Positions 16,475 to 25,022 of a stretch of DNA of 64,000 nucleotides are shown here, in pieces. The notes beneath the pieces were generated by a model. That model did no database searches. It was given only the letters and a program-made list of their open reading frames with translations, and was not told the origin of the DNA. Source of the DNA: DASRAP01 sp964503275 (GTDB lineage Bacteria > Gemmatimonadota > Gemmatimonadetes > Gemmatimonadales > Gemmatimonadaceae); assembly GCA_964503275.1 (NCBI GenBank), contig CAZCZO010000002.1:171221-235220 (forward strand), given 5' to 3'. Position 1 is the first letter of the stretch, and every line of letters begins with the position of its first letter. The translations under genes and the position numbers were made by a program.

Positions 16475-17238
16475 CAGGTCGGCTCCGCGAGCCCTTCGAA
16501 TCGCGGTCGTGCGAAGCGATACCCTTGGAACAGCGAGATCCCCGCATCGCGCAGCATCGTCACCTCGTCGTCCGACTCGATCCCTTCGGCGATGATCGTG
16601 ATGCCGAGCAGCCGGCAGGTCTGCACCGTGCCCCCGATGATCGCCTGCCGCGTCCGGTCCAGATGTACGTTGCGGATCAGTGCCATGTCCAGCTTGATGA
16701 TGTCCGGCTCGAAGTCGGCGAGCAGCGACAGCCCCGCATAGCCCGCACCGAAGTCATCGATCGCGGTCTTGAACCCACGGCGCTTGTACTCGGCGAAGAT
16801 CCCGCGCAGGTGCGCACGGTCGCCGATGGGTTCGGCCTCGTTCACCTCGAAGATGATCCGTGAAGTGGGGAAGGCCATCTCCTGCGCCGCCTCGAGCGTC
16901 ACCCGGATACAGGTCTCGGGGCGGTACACCGCGTTGGGCAGGAAGTTGATCGACAGCAGCGTGTCGAGGCCGATCCGCGCACCGACCTCGATCGCTTTCA
17001 CCCGGGCGGCCTGATCGAACTGATAGCGATTGAGGTCGGTGACTTGGTCCAGGATCGTCGCGGCCGGCTCGCCGAGCGGACCCCGTACCAGCGCTTCATG
17101 CGCGAAGATCGTGTGATCGTCGAGGTTCACGATGGGTTGGAAGGCCATCGAGAACGTGAAGTCGAGGCCGGCCCCGTCGCGGCAGGCGCGGCAGCTCAGC
17201 GGTGGTGGGGACTGCGGCAGTGCGGCCATGGAGAACAC
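16471..17238 (-). CDS. EAL-domain cyclic-di-GMP phosphodiesterase
   Basis: This protein of 255 residues is essentially one EAL domain with no membrane or sensor module. The catalytic set appears complete: EAL at 48-50, SINFLPN, FEVNE, the IDDFGAGYAG loop, KLD, AEGIE and QGYRFARP. It should therefore hydrolyse cyclic-di-GMP rather than act only as a receptor. Two N-terminal cysteines (SCRACRDG) could bind metal. The ATG at 17238 is used; a second in-frame ATG at 17229 is equally possible. It lies 30 bases after DUF2911 and overlaps the next gene by four bases. Confidence 0.88.
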   Translation of the reverse strand: MFSMAALPQSPPPLSCRACRDGAGLDFTFSMAFQPIVNLDDHTIFAHEALVRGPLGEPAATILDQVTDLNRYQFDQAARVKAIEVGARIGLDTLLSINFLPNAVYRPETCIRVTLEAAQEMAFPTSRIIFEVNEAEPIGDRAHLRGIFAEYKRRGFKTAIDDFGAGYAGLSLLADFEPDIIKLDMALIRNVHLDRTRQAIIGGTVQTCRLLGITIIAEGIESDDEVTMLRDAGISLFQGYRFARPRFEGLAEPTW

Positions 17239-17268
17239 GCGGTGATCGTGCGCGCCGGACCGACGGCC

Positions 17269-17856
17269 TCAGCGGGTCGCCCAGTCCACGGAGAGCACGC
17301 TGCGATCCCACGCGATCTGCAGGACCCCGCGCGCATTGCCCGCGGCCGTCGAGGGAATGAGTGCGATCGAGAGACTCTCCTGCGAGTCGCTCGTCGTCCG
17401 CACCGTGAGCGGGATGCGCGCGAAGTCCTTCGCAGGGTCGTGCGTCATCACCATGATGTTCGCCGCTCCGGTCGTCTCGGCCTGCAGGATCAGCGTCCAC
17501 CCGCCCGGCTCGGGCAGGGCTTGCATGATGTAGCGCCCCTTGGGGATCATCTTCCCGCCGAGGTTCAGGTCCACGTCCGTGGTGAGCAGCGTGGCATTGT
17601 TGGCACCGAGGCGCCACACCGTGCCCATGGGGACCAGTGAGTCCGTGTGGATCCGGCGCCCACGCAGGTGCGGCTGACCGTAGTCGATGCGGATGATGGC
17701 CGGCTTGCCTGCGGCGCGCTGCGCGGCGGTGTCAGCGAGGGTCAGGGAGACCTCGGTGGTCGCACGCGTGCTCGGCGCCGCGCGGTGGCCGGTGGATTGG
17801 GCGGCCGCGGGAAGGGCGAGCAGGCTCGACAGCGAGAGAACGGTGATGAGTCGCAT
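17269..17856 (-). CDS. Secreted DUF2911 family protein
   Basis: The protein has 195 residues and a signal peptide (LSLLALPAAAQ type, residues 1-20). The DUF2911 core follows: IIRIDYGQPHLRGRRI, LVPMGTVWRLGANNATLLTTDVDLNLGGKMIPKGRY, and a final AWDRSVLSVDW. The function of this domain is unknown; it is common in Bacteroidota and Gemmatimonadota exported proteins. It is the first gene of a minus-strand run reaching 14945 and is divergent from the hybrid kinase. Confidence 0.88.
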   Translation of the reverse strand: MRLITVLSLSSLLALPAAAQSTGHRAAPSTRATTEVSLTLADTAAQRAAGKPAIIRIDYGQPHLRGRRIHTDSLVPMGTVWRLGANNATLLTTDVDLNLGGKMIPKGRYIMQALPEPGGWTLILQAETTGAANIMVMTHDPAKDFARIPLTVRTTSDSQESLSIALIPSTAAGNARGVLQIAWDRSVLSVDWATR

Positions 17857-18057
17857 GAGCAGGCCGAAGAGTCGAGGGGACGAGTGGGTTCGCATCCGCA
17901 ATCTACTCATCCGGTCGCGCGCGGGGGACGGCCCGCCCACGGCGTCGCTCGGCGGGGCCCGCATCACGGACGCCAGCGAGCGTCGCTTGCGGGTCAATGC
18001 GGGCGGCGAGATACTTTGACGAGCAGGCTCCGCTCCCCAGACGAACAGGCAGGCCCC

Positions 18058-20271
18058 GTGCCCCGTCGCTGGCTGTCGATCGACCTGAAGTTCCCAGTGC
18101 TCATGACCGCGATCGTCCTGGTGACGAGCGCGGTGCTGATGGGTGCGGCCTACCAGCGATTCGCCGACACCTTGCTCGTCAGCGGAGGAGAGCGTCTGCG
18201 CTCCGCGGCGCGGATCGTCGCGGCCGACATCGCGCAGGGTCTGCCGCCCATCCGCACGCAGATGCGCACGCTGAGCGCGCGGCCGGAACTGCAGCGCGCG
18301 CTGGTGGCGCGTCAGGATTCGGCGGAGGCCGTCGCGATCCTGCGTTCGCTCGCGGATTCCAACAACATCGTCGCGCGGGTGATCCACCGCGACGGCAGCG
18401 ACCTGTGGCGCGCCGCCTACGACGCATCCCCGCTGGCGCCATCGTGGGCCGCGGGGCGCGCGCGCGACGGCGCGCTCGACACCACGTCCGTGAGCGTGAG
18501 TCCGCTGATCGCGATCGACTCGCAACCGCAGTACGAGATCGCTCATCCGATCGCGTTACCGGGCGGGGCCATCGGGGGCTTCGTGGTGCTGACGCGGCCG
18601 GTGCGGCTGCGCGGGGCCGAGACGGTGCAGGGGCTCGTCGGGAGCAGCACGATGCTCTTCGGCTCTCCTGCGGAGGGCGTCTGGAGCGAACTCGGACGGG
18701 TCGCGGTGCCACCGCCGCCGATCGTCGCGCTGGACAGCGTGCTGCGCTTCGAAGGGTCCGCCCGCGGAGACGGGATCGGCGTGGCGCAAGACATCGCCGG
18801 GACGCCCTGGGTGGTCTGGATGGAGTTCGCGCGTCCGCAGGTGCTCGCGCCGGTCAAAGGATTGGCGCGACAGATGGCGCTCGCCGCACTGCTCGTCACG
18901 CTCCTCGCGATCGCGGTGACCTGGGTCGCGAGTCGCCGGATCACGCGGCGCATCGCGCGGCTCAATGCGCTGGTCGACCGCGCCGATCCCGCGACGGTGC
19001 GGGTCACGGCGATCCCGATGCTGTCCGACGGCCGCGACGAGATCGATCGCCTTGAGGGATCGTTCCAGCAGCTCCTGGAGCGCACGCGGGAGCAGCAGCG
19101 GATCGAGGCGCACCTGCAACAGTCGCAGAAGCTCGAAGCGGTCGGCCGACTCGCTGGAGGGATCGCGCACGACTTCAACAACGTGCTGACCGTCGTCTCG
19201 AATTACTCGGAGTTGGTCGTCGCGGGTCTGCCCCCGGGGAGCCCCGCCGCGCAGGACATGAAGGAGATCCAGCTGGCGTCCGAGCGCGCGGCACGTCTCA
19301 CGCGACAGCTGCTGGCATTCAGCGGACGCCAGACGTTACAGCCGGTGCGGCTCGATCTGAACGACGCCCTGAGCATCGCACTCCGTCTCCTCGTTCGCGT
19401 CATCCCGACGCACATCGAGATCCGCCACGAGCCCGAGCCCCGGATCCCGGCCGTCCTCGCGGATCCCGGGCAGATCGAGCAGGTCATCCTGAACCTGGCG
19501 CTCAACGCGGCCGACGCGATGCCGGACGGTGGACAGTTGACCTTCCGCACGGCGTTGATCACGGCACCGCAGCCGTCGGGCGCGGTCCGCGGCCTCGACG
19601 ACATGCGGGGCGATCACGTGGCGCTGATCGTGTCCGACACCGGGATCGGGATGTCGCCCGAGACCGCGGATCGGATCTTCGAGCCGTTCTTCACCACCAA
19701 GCCCGCGGGCAAGGGCACCGGTCTGGGCCTGCCGAGCGTCCATGGGATCGTCACACAGCTCGGCGGACGCATCCTGGTGCAGTCCGAACTTGGTACGGGG
19801 ACGACCTTCACCCTCTTCTTCCCGGCGGTCGACGGGGCGGCCGAATCGCTGTCCATCACAGGGACGCACCGCATCACGCCCACGGGCTCGGGGACCATCC
19901 TGCTCGTGGAGGACGACGCTGCCACCCGTGCGGTGACGCGGCGCATTCTGGTGGCAGAAGGCTTCACCGTGCTCGAGGCGGGCGACGGGAACGAGGCCCT
20001 GGAGGTGATCCGCGCTGCCGCCACGCCGATTCGCATGGTCCTCAGCGATGTGATGATGCCCGGGATGAGCGGTATCACGCTCGCGGAGCGGATCGCGACC
20101 GAGTGGCCATCGCTGCCGGTGCTGTTGATGTCCGGCTATTCACACGAGGAAGTGCGGGAGCACGCCTCGGCGACCGCCAAGTGGACCTTCGTGCACAAGC
20201 CGTTCACGCTGCGCTCACTGCGCGAGGCGGTGCAGGATGTCTTGGATTCCGCCGCGCACGCTCGGCCCTGA
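18058..20271 (+). CDS. Hybrid sensor histidine kinase with C-terminal receiver domain
   Basis: This protein has 737 residues. A first membrane helix (about 11-33) and a second (about 275-297) flank an extracytoplasmic sensor of about 240 residues. HAMP (SRRITRRIARLNALV), a short coiled coil, HisKA with His371 in GGIAHDFNN, an HATPase domain (NLALNAADAMPDGG, DTGIGM, GKGTGLGL) and a receiver with Asp664 (LSDVMMPG) follow. It autophosphorylates His371 and probably passes phosphate to its own Asp664; no output regulator is adjacent. The GTG at 18058 is preferred. A TTG at 18016 would add 14 residues. Confidence 0.9.
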   Translation: MPRRWLSIDLKFPVLMTAIVLVTSAVLMGAAYQRFADTLLVSGGERLRSAARIVAADIAQGLPPIRTQMRTLSARPELQRALVARQDSAEAVAILRSLADSNNIVARVIHRDGSDLWRAAYDASPLAPSWAAGRARDGALDTTSVSVSPLIAIDSQPQYEIAHPIALPGGAIGGFVVLTRPVRLRGAETVQGLVGSSTMLFGSPAEGVWSELGRVAVPPPPIVALDSVLRFEGSARGDGIGVAQDIAGTPWVVWMEFARPQVLAPVKGLARQMALAALLVTLLAIAVTWVASRRITRRIARLNALVDRADPATVRVTAIPMLSDGRDEIDRLEGSFQQLLERTREQQRIEAHLQQSQKLEAVGRLAGGIAHDFNNVLTVVSNYSELVVAGLPPGSPAAQDMKEIQLASERAARLTRQLLAFSGRQTLQPVRLDLNDALSIALRLLVRVIPTHIEIRHEPEPRIPAVLADPGQIEQVILNLALNAADAMPDGGQLTFRTALITAPQPSGAVRGLDDMRGDHVALIVSDTGIGMSPETADRIFEPFFTTKPAGKGTGLGLPSVHGIVTQLGGRILVQSELGTGTTFTLFFPAVDGAAESLSITGTHRITPTGSGTILLVEDDAATRAVTRRILVAEGFTVLEAGDGNEALEVIRAAATPIRMVLSDVMMPGMSGITLAERIATEWPSLPVLLMSGYSHEEVREHASATAKWTFVHKPFTLRSLREAVQDVLDSAAHARP

Positions 20272-20292
20272 CCCTGCGCACTGCGCGGTCAG
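20268..20292. terminator. Bidirectional terminator-like hairpin
   Basis: CTGACC pairs with GGTCAG and GCGC with GCGC across a three-base loop, with a two-base bulge. It fills the 17-base gap between the convergent kinase and DUF808 stop codons, overlapping the kinase stop. Confidence 0.55.
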
Positions 20293-21215
20293 CGAGGAGC
20301 GCGACGGATCCGCCGAAGCGCGCCGACGCCCAATAACACGAGCCCGCCGACCGCGATGCCCACCACCGCATCGAGGGTCATGCGCAGGAGGGCACTCACG
20401 GTGCCGTCCGGACCGGCCACCGCGCTCACGGTCGCGCTGACCACGTGCTCCACGGCGGGTACGCCATGCACGACGATCCCGCCGCCGACCGTGAACATCG
20501 CCGCGGTGCCGACCACCGACAGCCCTTTCATCAGGCGCGGCGCGGCGAGCAAGATGCCGGCGCCCGCCTGCCTCGCGAGGCGGGCACCTCGCGTCGCGCC
20601 CTCCCGGCGATGCCAATGGAGACCGAGGTCGTCGAGCTTCACGATGCCCGCGACGAGGCCATACACCAGCCCGGTGATGCCGACCGCGATCAGACTCAGC
20701 GAGACGATCTGCCGACTCATGGGTTCACTGGCCATGGTCCCCAGCGCCAGCACGACGATCTCGGCCGACAAGATGAAATCCGTCCGGATCGCCCCGCGGA
20801 TCCGCACACGCTCGAAGGCCACGAGATCGGTGGTCGGGTCGGCGATCGCTGCCACCCGTTCGGCATGCGCCTCAGGTGCGGGCGGCGACCAGCGATGCGC
20901 CAGCTTCTCGACGCCCTCGTAGCACAGCACGAGGCCGCCGATCATCAACATCGGCACGATGGCCGCGGGGAGGAACGCACTGATCAGGAGGGCGGTGGGC
21001 ACCAGGATCACCTTGTTCAGCAGCGACCCCTTCGCCACCGCCCAGACCACCGGAAGTTCCCGGGCCGGGGTGAAGCCTGTGACCTGCTCGGCATTCAGCG
21101 CCAGATCGTCGCCGATGATCCCACTGGTCTTCTTCACGGCGACCTTGCTGAGGACGGCGACGTCATCGAGCAGGGTCGTGATGTCATCCAACAGCGCCAG
21201 CAGGCTCGTGGCCAT
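20289..21215 (-). CDS. DUF808 (YedI-like) inner-membrane protein
   Basis: The 308-residue product is typical of DUF808. It opens with LLALLDDITTLLDDVAVLSKVAVKKTSGIIGDDLALN, continues with a GGLVLCYEGVEKLAH segment, and has several membrane helices (about 70-110, 165-215 and 225-300). The biochemical role of the family is unknown. The start at 21215 gives the normal N terminus. It is separated from the upstream 12-TM protein by 71 bases and may form a loose operon with it. Confidence 0.88.
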   Translation of the reverse strand: MATSLLALLDDITTLLDDVAVLSKVAVKKTSGIIGDDLALNAEQVTGFTPARELPVVWAVAKGSLLNKVILVPTALLISAFLPAAIVPMLMIGGLVLCYEGVEKLAHRWSPPAPEAHAERVAAIADPTTDLVAFERVRIRGAIRTDFILSAEIVVLALGTMASEPMSRQIVSLSLIAVGITGLVYGLVAGIVKLDDLGLHWHRREGATRGARLARQAGAGILLAAPRLMKGLSVVGTAAMFTVGGGIVVHGVPAVEHVVSATVSAVAGPDGTVSALLRMTLDAVVGIAVGGLVLLGVGALRRIRRAPR

Positions 21216-21286
21216 AGACAGCGGATTCCGAACGCGAGAGAGGGCCGTGCCGCGGGGGCAGGGCCCGCCCGACCGCGCTCCGAAAG

Positions 21287-22621
21287 CTACAGCGCGCCGC
21301 GCGGCGCACGATGCCGCCACAGCGCGTGCGCGAGGTAGCTCGCCAACAGCAGGCCGACCGCGACGACGGACAGCGCACCACTCCGGGCGAGGGGGACGCT
21401 GTGCAGCCCGGCTCCGGCGACGATGGCGAGCACCCCAGTGGCGAGCGAGAGCACGACTGCCCGTGCGACGCCCGGCAGGGCCAGGTCGGCGACGCGCACG
21501 CGCGGCCGGTCGGAGCCCGCCCCCGCTGTGCTGAAGCGCTCCATCCACGCCTGGAGCGGGATGATCCGCACGAGCACGCTGGCGACGAACAGCACCAGCC
21601 ATCCGGGCAGCATGAGGGTCCCCCATGCCGTCAGGATCGGCGCTGCCGCCTGTCCGCGCAGCGCCCCGACGATCGCGATGACACCCGCCGCGGACAGTGC
21701 GGAGGCGGCGAGGATCACACCGCCCTGCGTAGGGTCGAGCCGTGCGTTGCGACGCGCCCACGTCCACTGCGCGACCTGCACGCCGAAGCACACGGCGCCG
21801 AGGCCGGCGAGCGCCACACCGCTCCGGCGGAGCGGCTCCCACCACCAGGCGGCATCAGTCGCGGCCATGGCGGCCAGCGCCGTCGCGCCGACGCCAGTGG
21901 CGACCAGACGGAACGCCGCGTGCCCCGTGCGGACGGAGACATGCCGCGCGCCGAAGAAGCCCGGGAGCAAGTGCAGTCCCACACCGATCGATAGCAGCGT
22001 GCCGAACCCGCCCAGGCCGAGCGCGATGTGGCCGGTCCGCAGCGCGGTCAGATCGGGGGACCCCGTCCAGCGCAGACGCAGTGCCGCGAGCAGCATGCCG
22101 GCCAGGAGCGCCGCGAACGCCATCGCGACGCGCCGGGCCACGCCCCGCCCCGCTGGCGTCGCGCGGTCGGGTCCCAGCAGCACCCATGCGTAGCCGAGGA
22201 CGGACACCAAGACTACCGCCCAGCCGAACTGCGACCAGCGGCCGCCGCCCTGCCACGCCCCGAGCACCACGCCTGCCGCACCCAGCGAGAGCAGCGGGAG
22301 CAGGGCGATCCAGAGGCGGGTGCTGCGCGGTGCGACGCCCATCGCGGCCGGCGCGATCTGGTGCAGGACACCGACCGCGATGGTGAGCAGCCAGCCGAGC
22401 GTGAGGGCGTGCGTCGCGGCGACGACCCGCGGGGCGCCCCACCGGGCGGCGGCGAGATCGCCCGCGGCCGCACTGAGCAACTGGCCCGCGACGAGCAGCC
22501 AGGCGATCGCGACCGCCGCATGGACGAGCGGGATCGCGCTGCGCTCGCCCAGCGACGCAGCCGGGGCGTCGGCGAGGGGGAGCGCGCGATGGGTGGAAGA
22601 CGTCGTGGGCGCGTCGGGCAT
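21287..22621 (-). CDS. Polytopic membrane protein, NnrS / haem-copper-oxidase-subunit-I-like, linked to NO/nitrite genes
   Basis: The predicted protein has 444 residues and about 12 hydrophobic helices. Histidines lie inside helices: THALTLGWLLTIAVGVLHQIAP and TGHIALGLGGFGTLLSIGVGLHLLPGFF. This pattern resembles NnrS and subunit-I-like proteins that accompany denitrification genes and may bind haem or copper. It is divergent from nsrR and close to nirK, and its upstream region shares a sequence box with nirK, so it probably belongs to the same nitrosative-stress or nitrite regulon. The ATG at 22621 is preferred; one at 22696 would leave only 23 bases to the nsrR start. The family call is tentative. 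Confidence 0.65.
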   Translation of the reverse strand: MPDAPTTSSTHRALPLADAPAASLGERSAIPLVHAAVAIAWLLVAGQLLSAAAGDLAAARWGAPRVVAATHALTLGWLLTIAVGVLHQIAPAAMGVAPRSTRLWIALLPLLSLGAAGVVLGAWQGGGRWSQFGWAVVLVSVLGYAWVLLGPDRATPAGRGVARRVAMAFAALLAGMLLAALRLRWTGSPDLTALRTGHIALGLGGFGTLLSIGVGLHLLPGFFGARHVSVRTGHAAFRLVATGVGATALAAMAATDAAWWWEPLRRSGVALAGLGAVCFGVQVAQWTWARRNARLDPTQGGVILAASALSAAGVIAIVGALRGQAAAPILTAWGTLMLPGWLVLFVASVLVRIIPLQAWMERFSTAGAGSDRPRVRVADLALPGVARAVVLSLATGVLAIVAGAGLHSVPLARSGALSVVAVGLLLASYLAHALWRHRAPRGAL

Positions 22622-22687
22622 CGGTCGGAGGGGCAGGGGGCGTCGCCGCTGGCCGCGCCCGGAAGGGGGAGCGCGCCACTCCCGTAT

Positions 22688-22717
22688 TATCGGCATACTA
22701 CCTACATATTATTAAAG
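22688..22717. promoter_or_regulatory. AT-rich divergent promoter with box shared with nirK
   Basis: Read on the minus strand, CTTTAAT (22717-22711) precedes ATGCCGATA (22696-22688) by 14 bases. The same two elements occur in the same order upstream of nirK. On the plus strand the ATGCCGATA box overlaps CATACT (22694-22699), a plausible -10 for nsrR. This would suit an NsrR operator controlling both divergent genes, but that is inference. Confidence 0.45.
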
Positions 22718-22719
22718 GC

Positions 22720-23151
22720 ATGCGACTGACCCGATTCTCCGACAACGCGATGCGCTGTCTCATCGCGCTCGCCGTGCAGCCCGACGAAGCCCTGAGCACG
22801 GAGCGGATCGCGGCCCAGATGGGGATGTCCAGTGACCATCTGGTGAAGGTGGTGCGGCGGCTCGCTGCTCTGGGCTACGTCACCACGGTGCGCGGCCGAC
22901 AAGGTGGGGTCCGCCTGGCCCGCGACCCTGCGAGCATCAACATCGGCGATGTGATCCGCGCCACCGAGGACAACCTCGACCTCGTGGAGTGCTTCGACCC
23001 CGGGTCCAGTGAGTGCCCGATCGCGCCGGCCTGCGTGCTGGCGCCGGCGCTGGACCGGGCGCTCGACGCGTTCTTCGCCGTGCTGCAGGCCTACACGCTG
23101 GCCGACATCGCCGCGCCGCGGCGCGAGCTGGTCCCGCTGCTCCGGGGCTGA
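22720..23151 (+). CDS. nsrR: Rrf2 family iron-sulfur regulator, NsrR type
   Basis: The protein has 143 residues. A winged helix (residues 3-65: LTRFSDNAMRCLIALA, then SSDHLVKVVRRLAALGYV and RGRQGGVRLAR) is followed by the cluster-binding loop with Cys91, Cys99 and Cys105 (VECFDPGSSECPIAPAC). This three-cysteine spacing is characteristic of NsrR, which holds an iron-sulfur cluster, senses nitric oxide and represses NO-detoxifying and denitrification genes. It lies between nirK and the NnrS-like gene, both good targets. The other Rrf2 members (IscR, CymR) differ in cysteine spacing or context. Confidence 0.88.
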   Translation: MRLTRFSDNAMRCLIALAVQPDEALSTERIAAQMGMSSDHLVKVVRRLAALGYVTTVRGRQGGVRLARDPASINIGDVIRATEDNLDLVECFDPGSSECPIAPACVLAPALDRALDAFFAVLQAYTLADIAAPRRELVPLLRG

Positions 23152-23189
23152 GCGTGCCGCGGGCCGGACCCCCGCGGCGCCGGGCAGGA

Positions 23190-23217
23190 CTTTAATTCGG
23201 TACACTAGATGCCGATA
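23190..23217 (+). promoter_or_regulatory. nirK promoter with operator-like box
   Basis: CTTTAAT at 23190-23196, TACACT at 23201-23206 (possible -10) and ATGCCGATA at 23209-23217 are all in the only AT-rich stretch before nirK. CTTTAAT and ATGCCGATA recur in the same order between nsrR and the NnrS-like gene. A repressor bound just downstream of the -10 would block initiation. Confidence 0.45.
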
Positions 23218-23270
23218 TAAAGGGCAGGCGGATGTCCCGCCCTCTCGCAGCCCTCCTACCGGAACCTCCC

Positions 23271-24350
23271 ATGCGTCCCTCGATCCGTGCCCGCCGCCTC
23301 GGTGCCGTCACGGCCGCGATGCTCCTCCTCGCGGTCGCCGGCTGTGGCGATGCCACCGCCAAGACCGCCAACGGCTCCCATCTTCCCGTGCCCGAATTCC
23401 CCGAGCTCAAGGGCGAAGAGATCGCCGTGCTCACCACCGCGCCGGCGGTGCCGCCGCCCATCGCCCGCCGCCACGCGACGAAGGTCATCGTCAACCTCGA
23501 GACCGTCGAGCAGACCATGCGCTTGGCCGACGGCGTCGACTACACCTTCTGGACCTTCGGCGGCACCGTGCCCGGGTCGTTCATCCGCGTGCGCGAAGGC
23601 GACCTCGTCGAGTTCCACCTCAGCAACAGCAAGACCAGCGCGGTCCCGCACAACATCGACCTGCACGCGGTGACGGGCCCGGGCGGCGGCGCCGCCGCGA
23701 CCATGACCCTCCCCGGCGGGGCCACCGGCTTCAGCTTCCGCGCGTTGAACCCTGGGCTCTACGTCTATCACTGCGCGCTGTCGCCCGTGCCGATGCACAT
23801 CGCCAACGGCATGTACGGCCTGATCCTCGTGGAACCCAAGGCGGGGCTGCCGCCGGTCGATCACGAGTTCCAGATCGTGCAGTCGGAGTTCTATGCCAAG
23901 CCGGGAGCCCCCGGGCAGCCGCACACCATCGACATGGACCGTGGGGTCGCGGAGCAGCCCACCCACGTGGTCTTCAACGGCGCCGTGGGTGCGATGACCG
24001 GCGACAACGTGCCGCAGGTCAAGGCGGGCGAGACCGTACGTCTCTTCGTCGGCAACGGCGGGCCGAATCTCACCAGCTCGTTCCATGTGATCGGTGAGGT
24101 CTTCGACCACGTGTACGGCGAGGGCGGCACCCTGATCACCCAGAAGAACGTGCAGACCACCCTGGTCCCCGCCGGTGGCTCCGCGATCGTCGAGTTCCGC
24201 GCCGATATGGTCTCGACCCTGATCCTGGTCGATCACGCGATCTTCCGGGCCTTCAACAAGGGCGCGATCGCCATGATCAAGGTCGTCGGCGACGAGGATC
24301 CGCGCGTGTTCGCACCGCTCGCCGGCTCCAAGGTCGTCGGCGGGCACTGA
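23271..24350 (+). CDS. nirK: Copper-containing nitrite reductase, lipoprotein form
   Basis: NirK reduces nitrite to nitric oxide in the periplasm. The 359-residue precursor has a lipoprotein signal (LLLAVAGC, Cys25). Two cupredoxin domains follow. Type 1 copper ligands are His127, Cys168, His176 and Met181 (YHCALSPVPMHIANGMYG). Type 2 ligands are His132, His167 and His322. Catalytic Asp130 and His272 (SSFHVIG) are also present. All residues needed for activity are visible. The ATG at 23271 gives the best signal peptide; one at 23232 would add 13 residues. No other denitrification reductase is in the window. The neighbouring nsrR and shared upstream box suggest NO-responsive control. Confidence 0.95.
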   Translation: MRPSIRARRLGAVTAAMLLLAVAGCGDATAKTANGSHLPVPEFPELKGEEIAVLTTAPAVPPPIARRHATKVIVNLETVEQTMRLADGVDYTFWTFGGTVPGSFIRVREGDLVEFHLSNSKTSAVPHNIDLHAVTGPGGGAAATMTLPGGATGFSFRALNPGLYVYHCALSPVPMHIANGMYGLILVEPKAGLPPVDHEFQIVQSEFYAKPGAPGQPHTIDMDRGVAEQPTHVVFNGAVGAMTGDNVPQVKAGETVRLFVGNGGPNLTSSFHVIGEVFDHVYGEGGTLITQKNVQTTLVPAGGSAIVEFRADMVSTLILVDHAIFRAFNKGAIAMIKVVGDEDPRVFAPLAGSKVVGGH

Positions 24351-24374
24351 GCCACGGCACCGCACGCGGACGTC

Positions 24375-24977
24375 CTACCCGGGCGTCTCGCGTGCCGGGT
24401 CGTTCGCGGGCAGCACATCGCGGGCCCACTCGGTCCGCTTCCAGCCGGGGACGGGGGTCACCGCGCCGGCCTGCGGCACGAAGCGCGAGCGTTCCTCGAG
24501 CCGGTAGCGGTGGATGTAACGCGGACAGTTCGGATAGATCCGCCGCACGTCCACCCGCACGATGCACTGCGCCTCGGGGAACGCCGCCAGCAGCGGGTCG
24601 TCGAAGGCCAGCCGAGCGCTCCCATCGACGCGGAGACGCCGCTGCGCCTCGAAGTCGATGAACAGCAGGCCCACCGCGGCGGTGTCGGTGACGTTCCCCA
24701 GCGACAGATACATGCCGTTGCCGTCATAGCTGGGGAACGCGAGCTCCGTCGCGCTGACCACCCGCACGAAGCCGGGGTCACCGCCCTTGTAGGAGCAGGT
24801 CGGCTGTCCCTCGGCGTCGACGGTGGACAGGAACAGCATGTCCCGGGCCTCGATGAACTGACGGTCGTCGGGGGTGAACGCCGGATGGACCTTCACCTCG
24901 GCCAGCCGATCGGCGAGTCGGCGCGTGTCGAAGCGATCCTGCAGGACCCGGGATGCTGCGGTGTACTCCAAGGACAT
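24375..24977 (-). CDS. Pyridoxamine 5'-phosphate oxidase-like flavin-binding protein
   Basis: This protein of 200 residues has the split-barrel fold. A central segment (DRQFIEARDMLFLSTVDAEGQPTCSYKGGDPGFVRVV) and YDGNGMYLSLGNVTDTAAVGLLFIDFE match the family. Members bind FMN or F420 and reduce or bind diverse small molecules; pyridoxal synthesis itself is not indicated, because the pdxH substrate motif is not evident. It follows the giant Ig-like gene by 45 bases and converges on nirK, with 24 bases between their stops. No clear functional link to either neighbour is visible. Confidence 0.85.
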   Translation of the reverse strand: MSLEYTAASRVLQDRFDTRRLADRLAEVKVHPAFTPDDRQFIEARDMLFLSTVDAEGQPTCSYKGGDPGFVRVVSATELAFPSYDGNGMYLSLGNVTDTAAVGLLFIDFEAQRRLRVDGSARLAFDDPLLAAFPEAQCIVRVDVRRIYPNCPRYIHRYRLEERSRFVPQAGAVTPVPGWKRTEWARDVLPANDPARETPG

Positions 24978-25022
24978 GCGATCTCCACTCAGTGTGTGCG
25001 CCGCGTGAACGGACGGAGCCGC

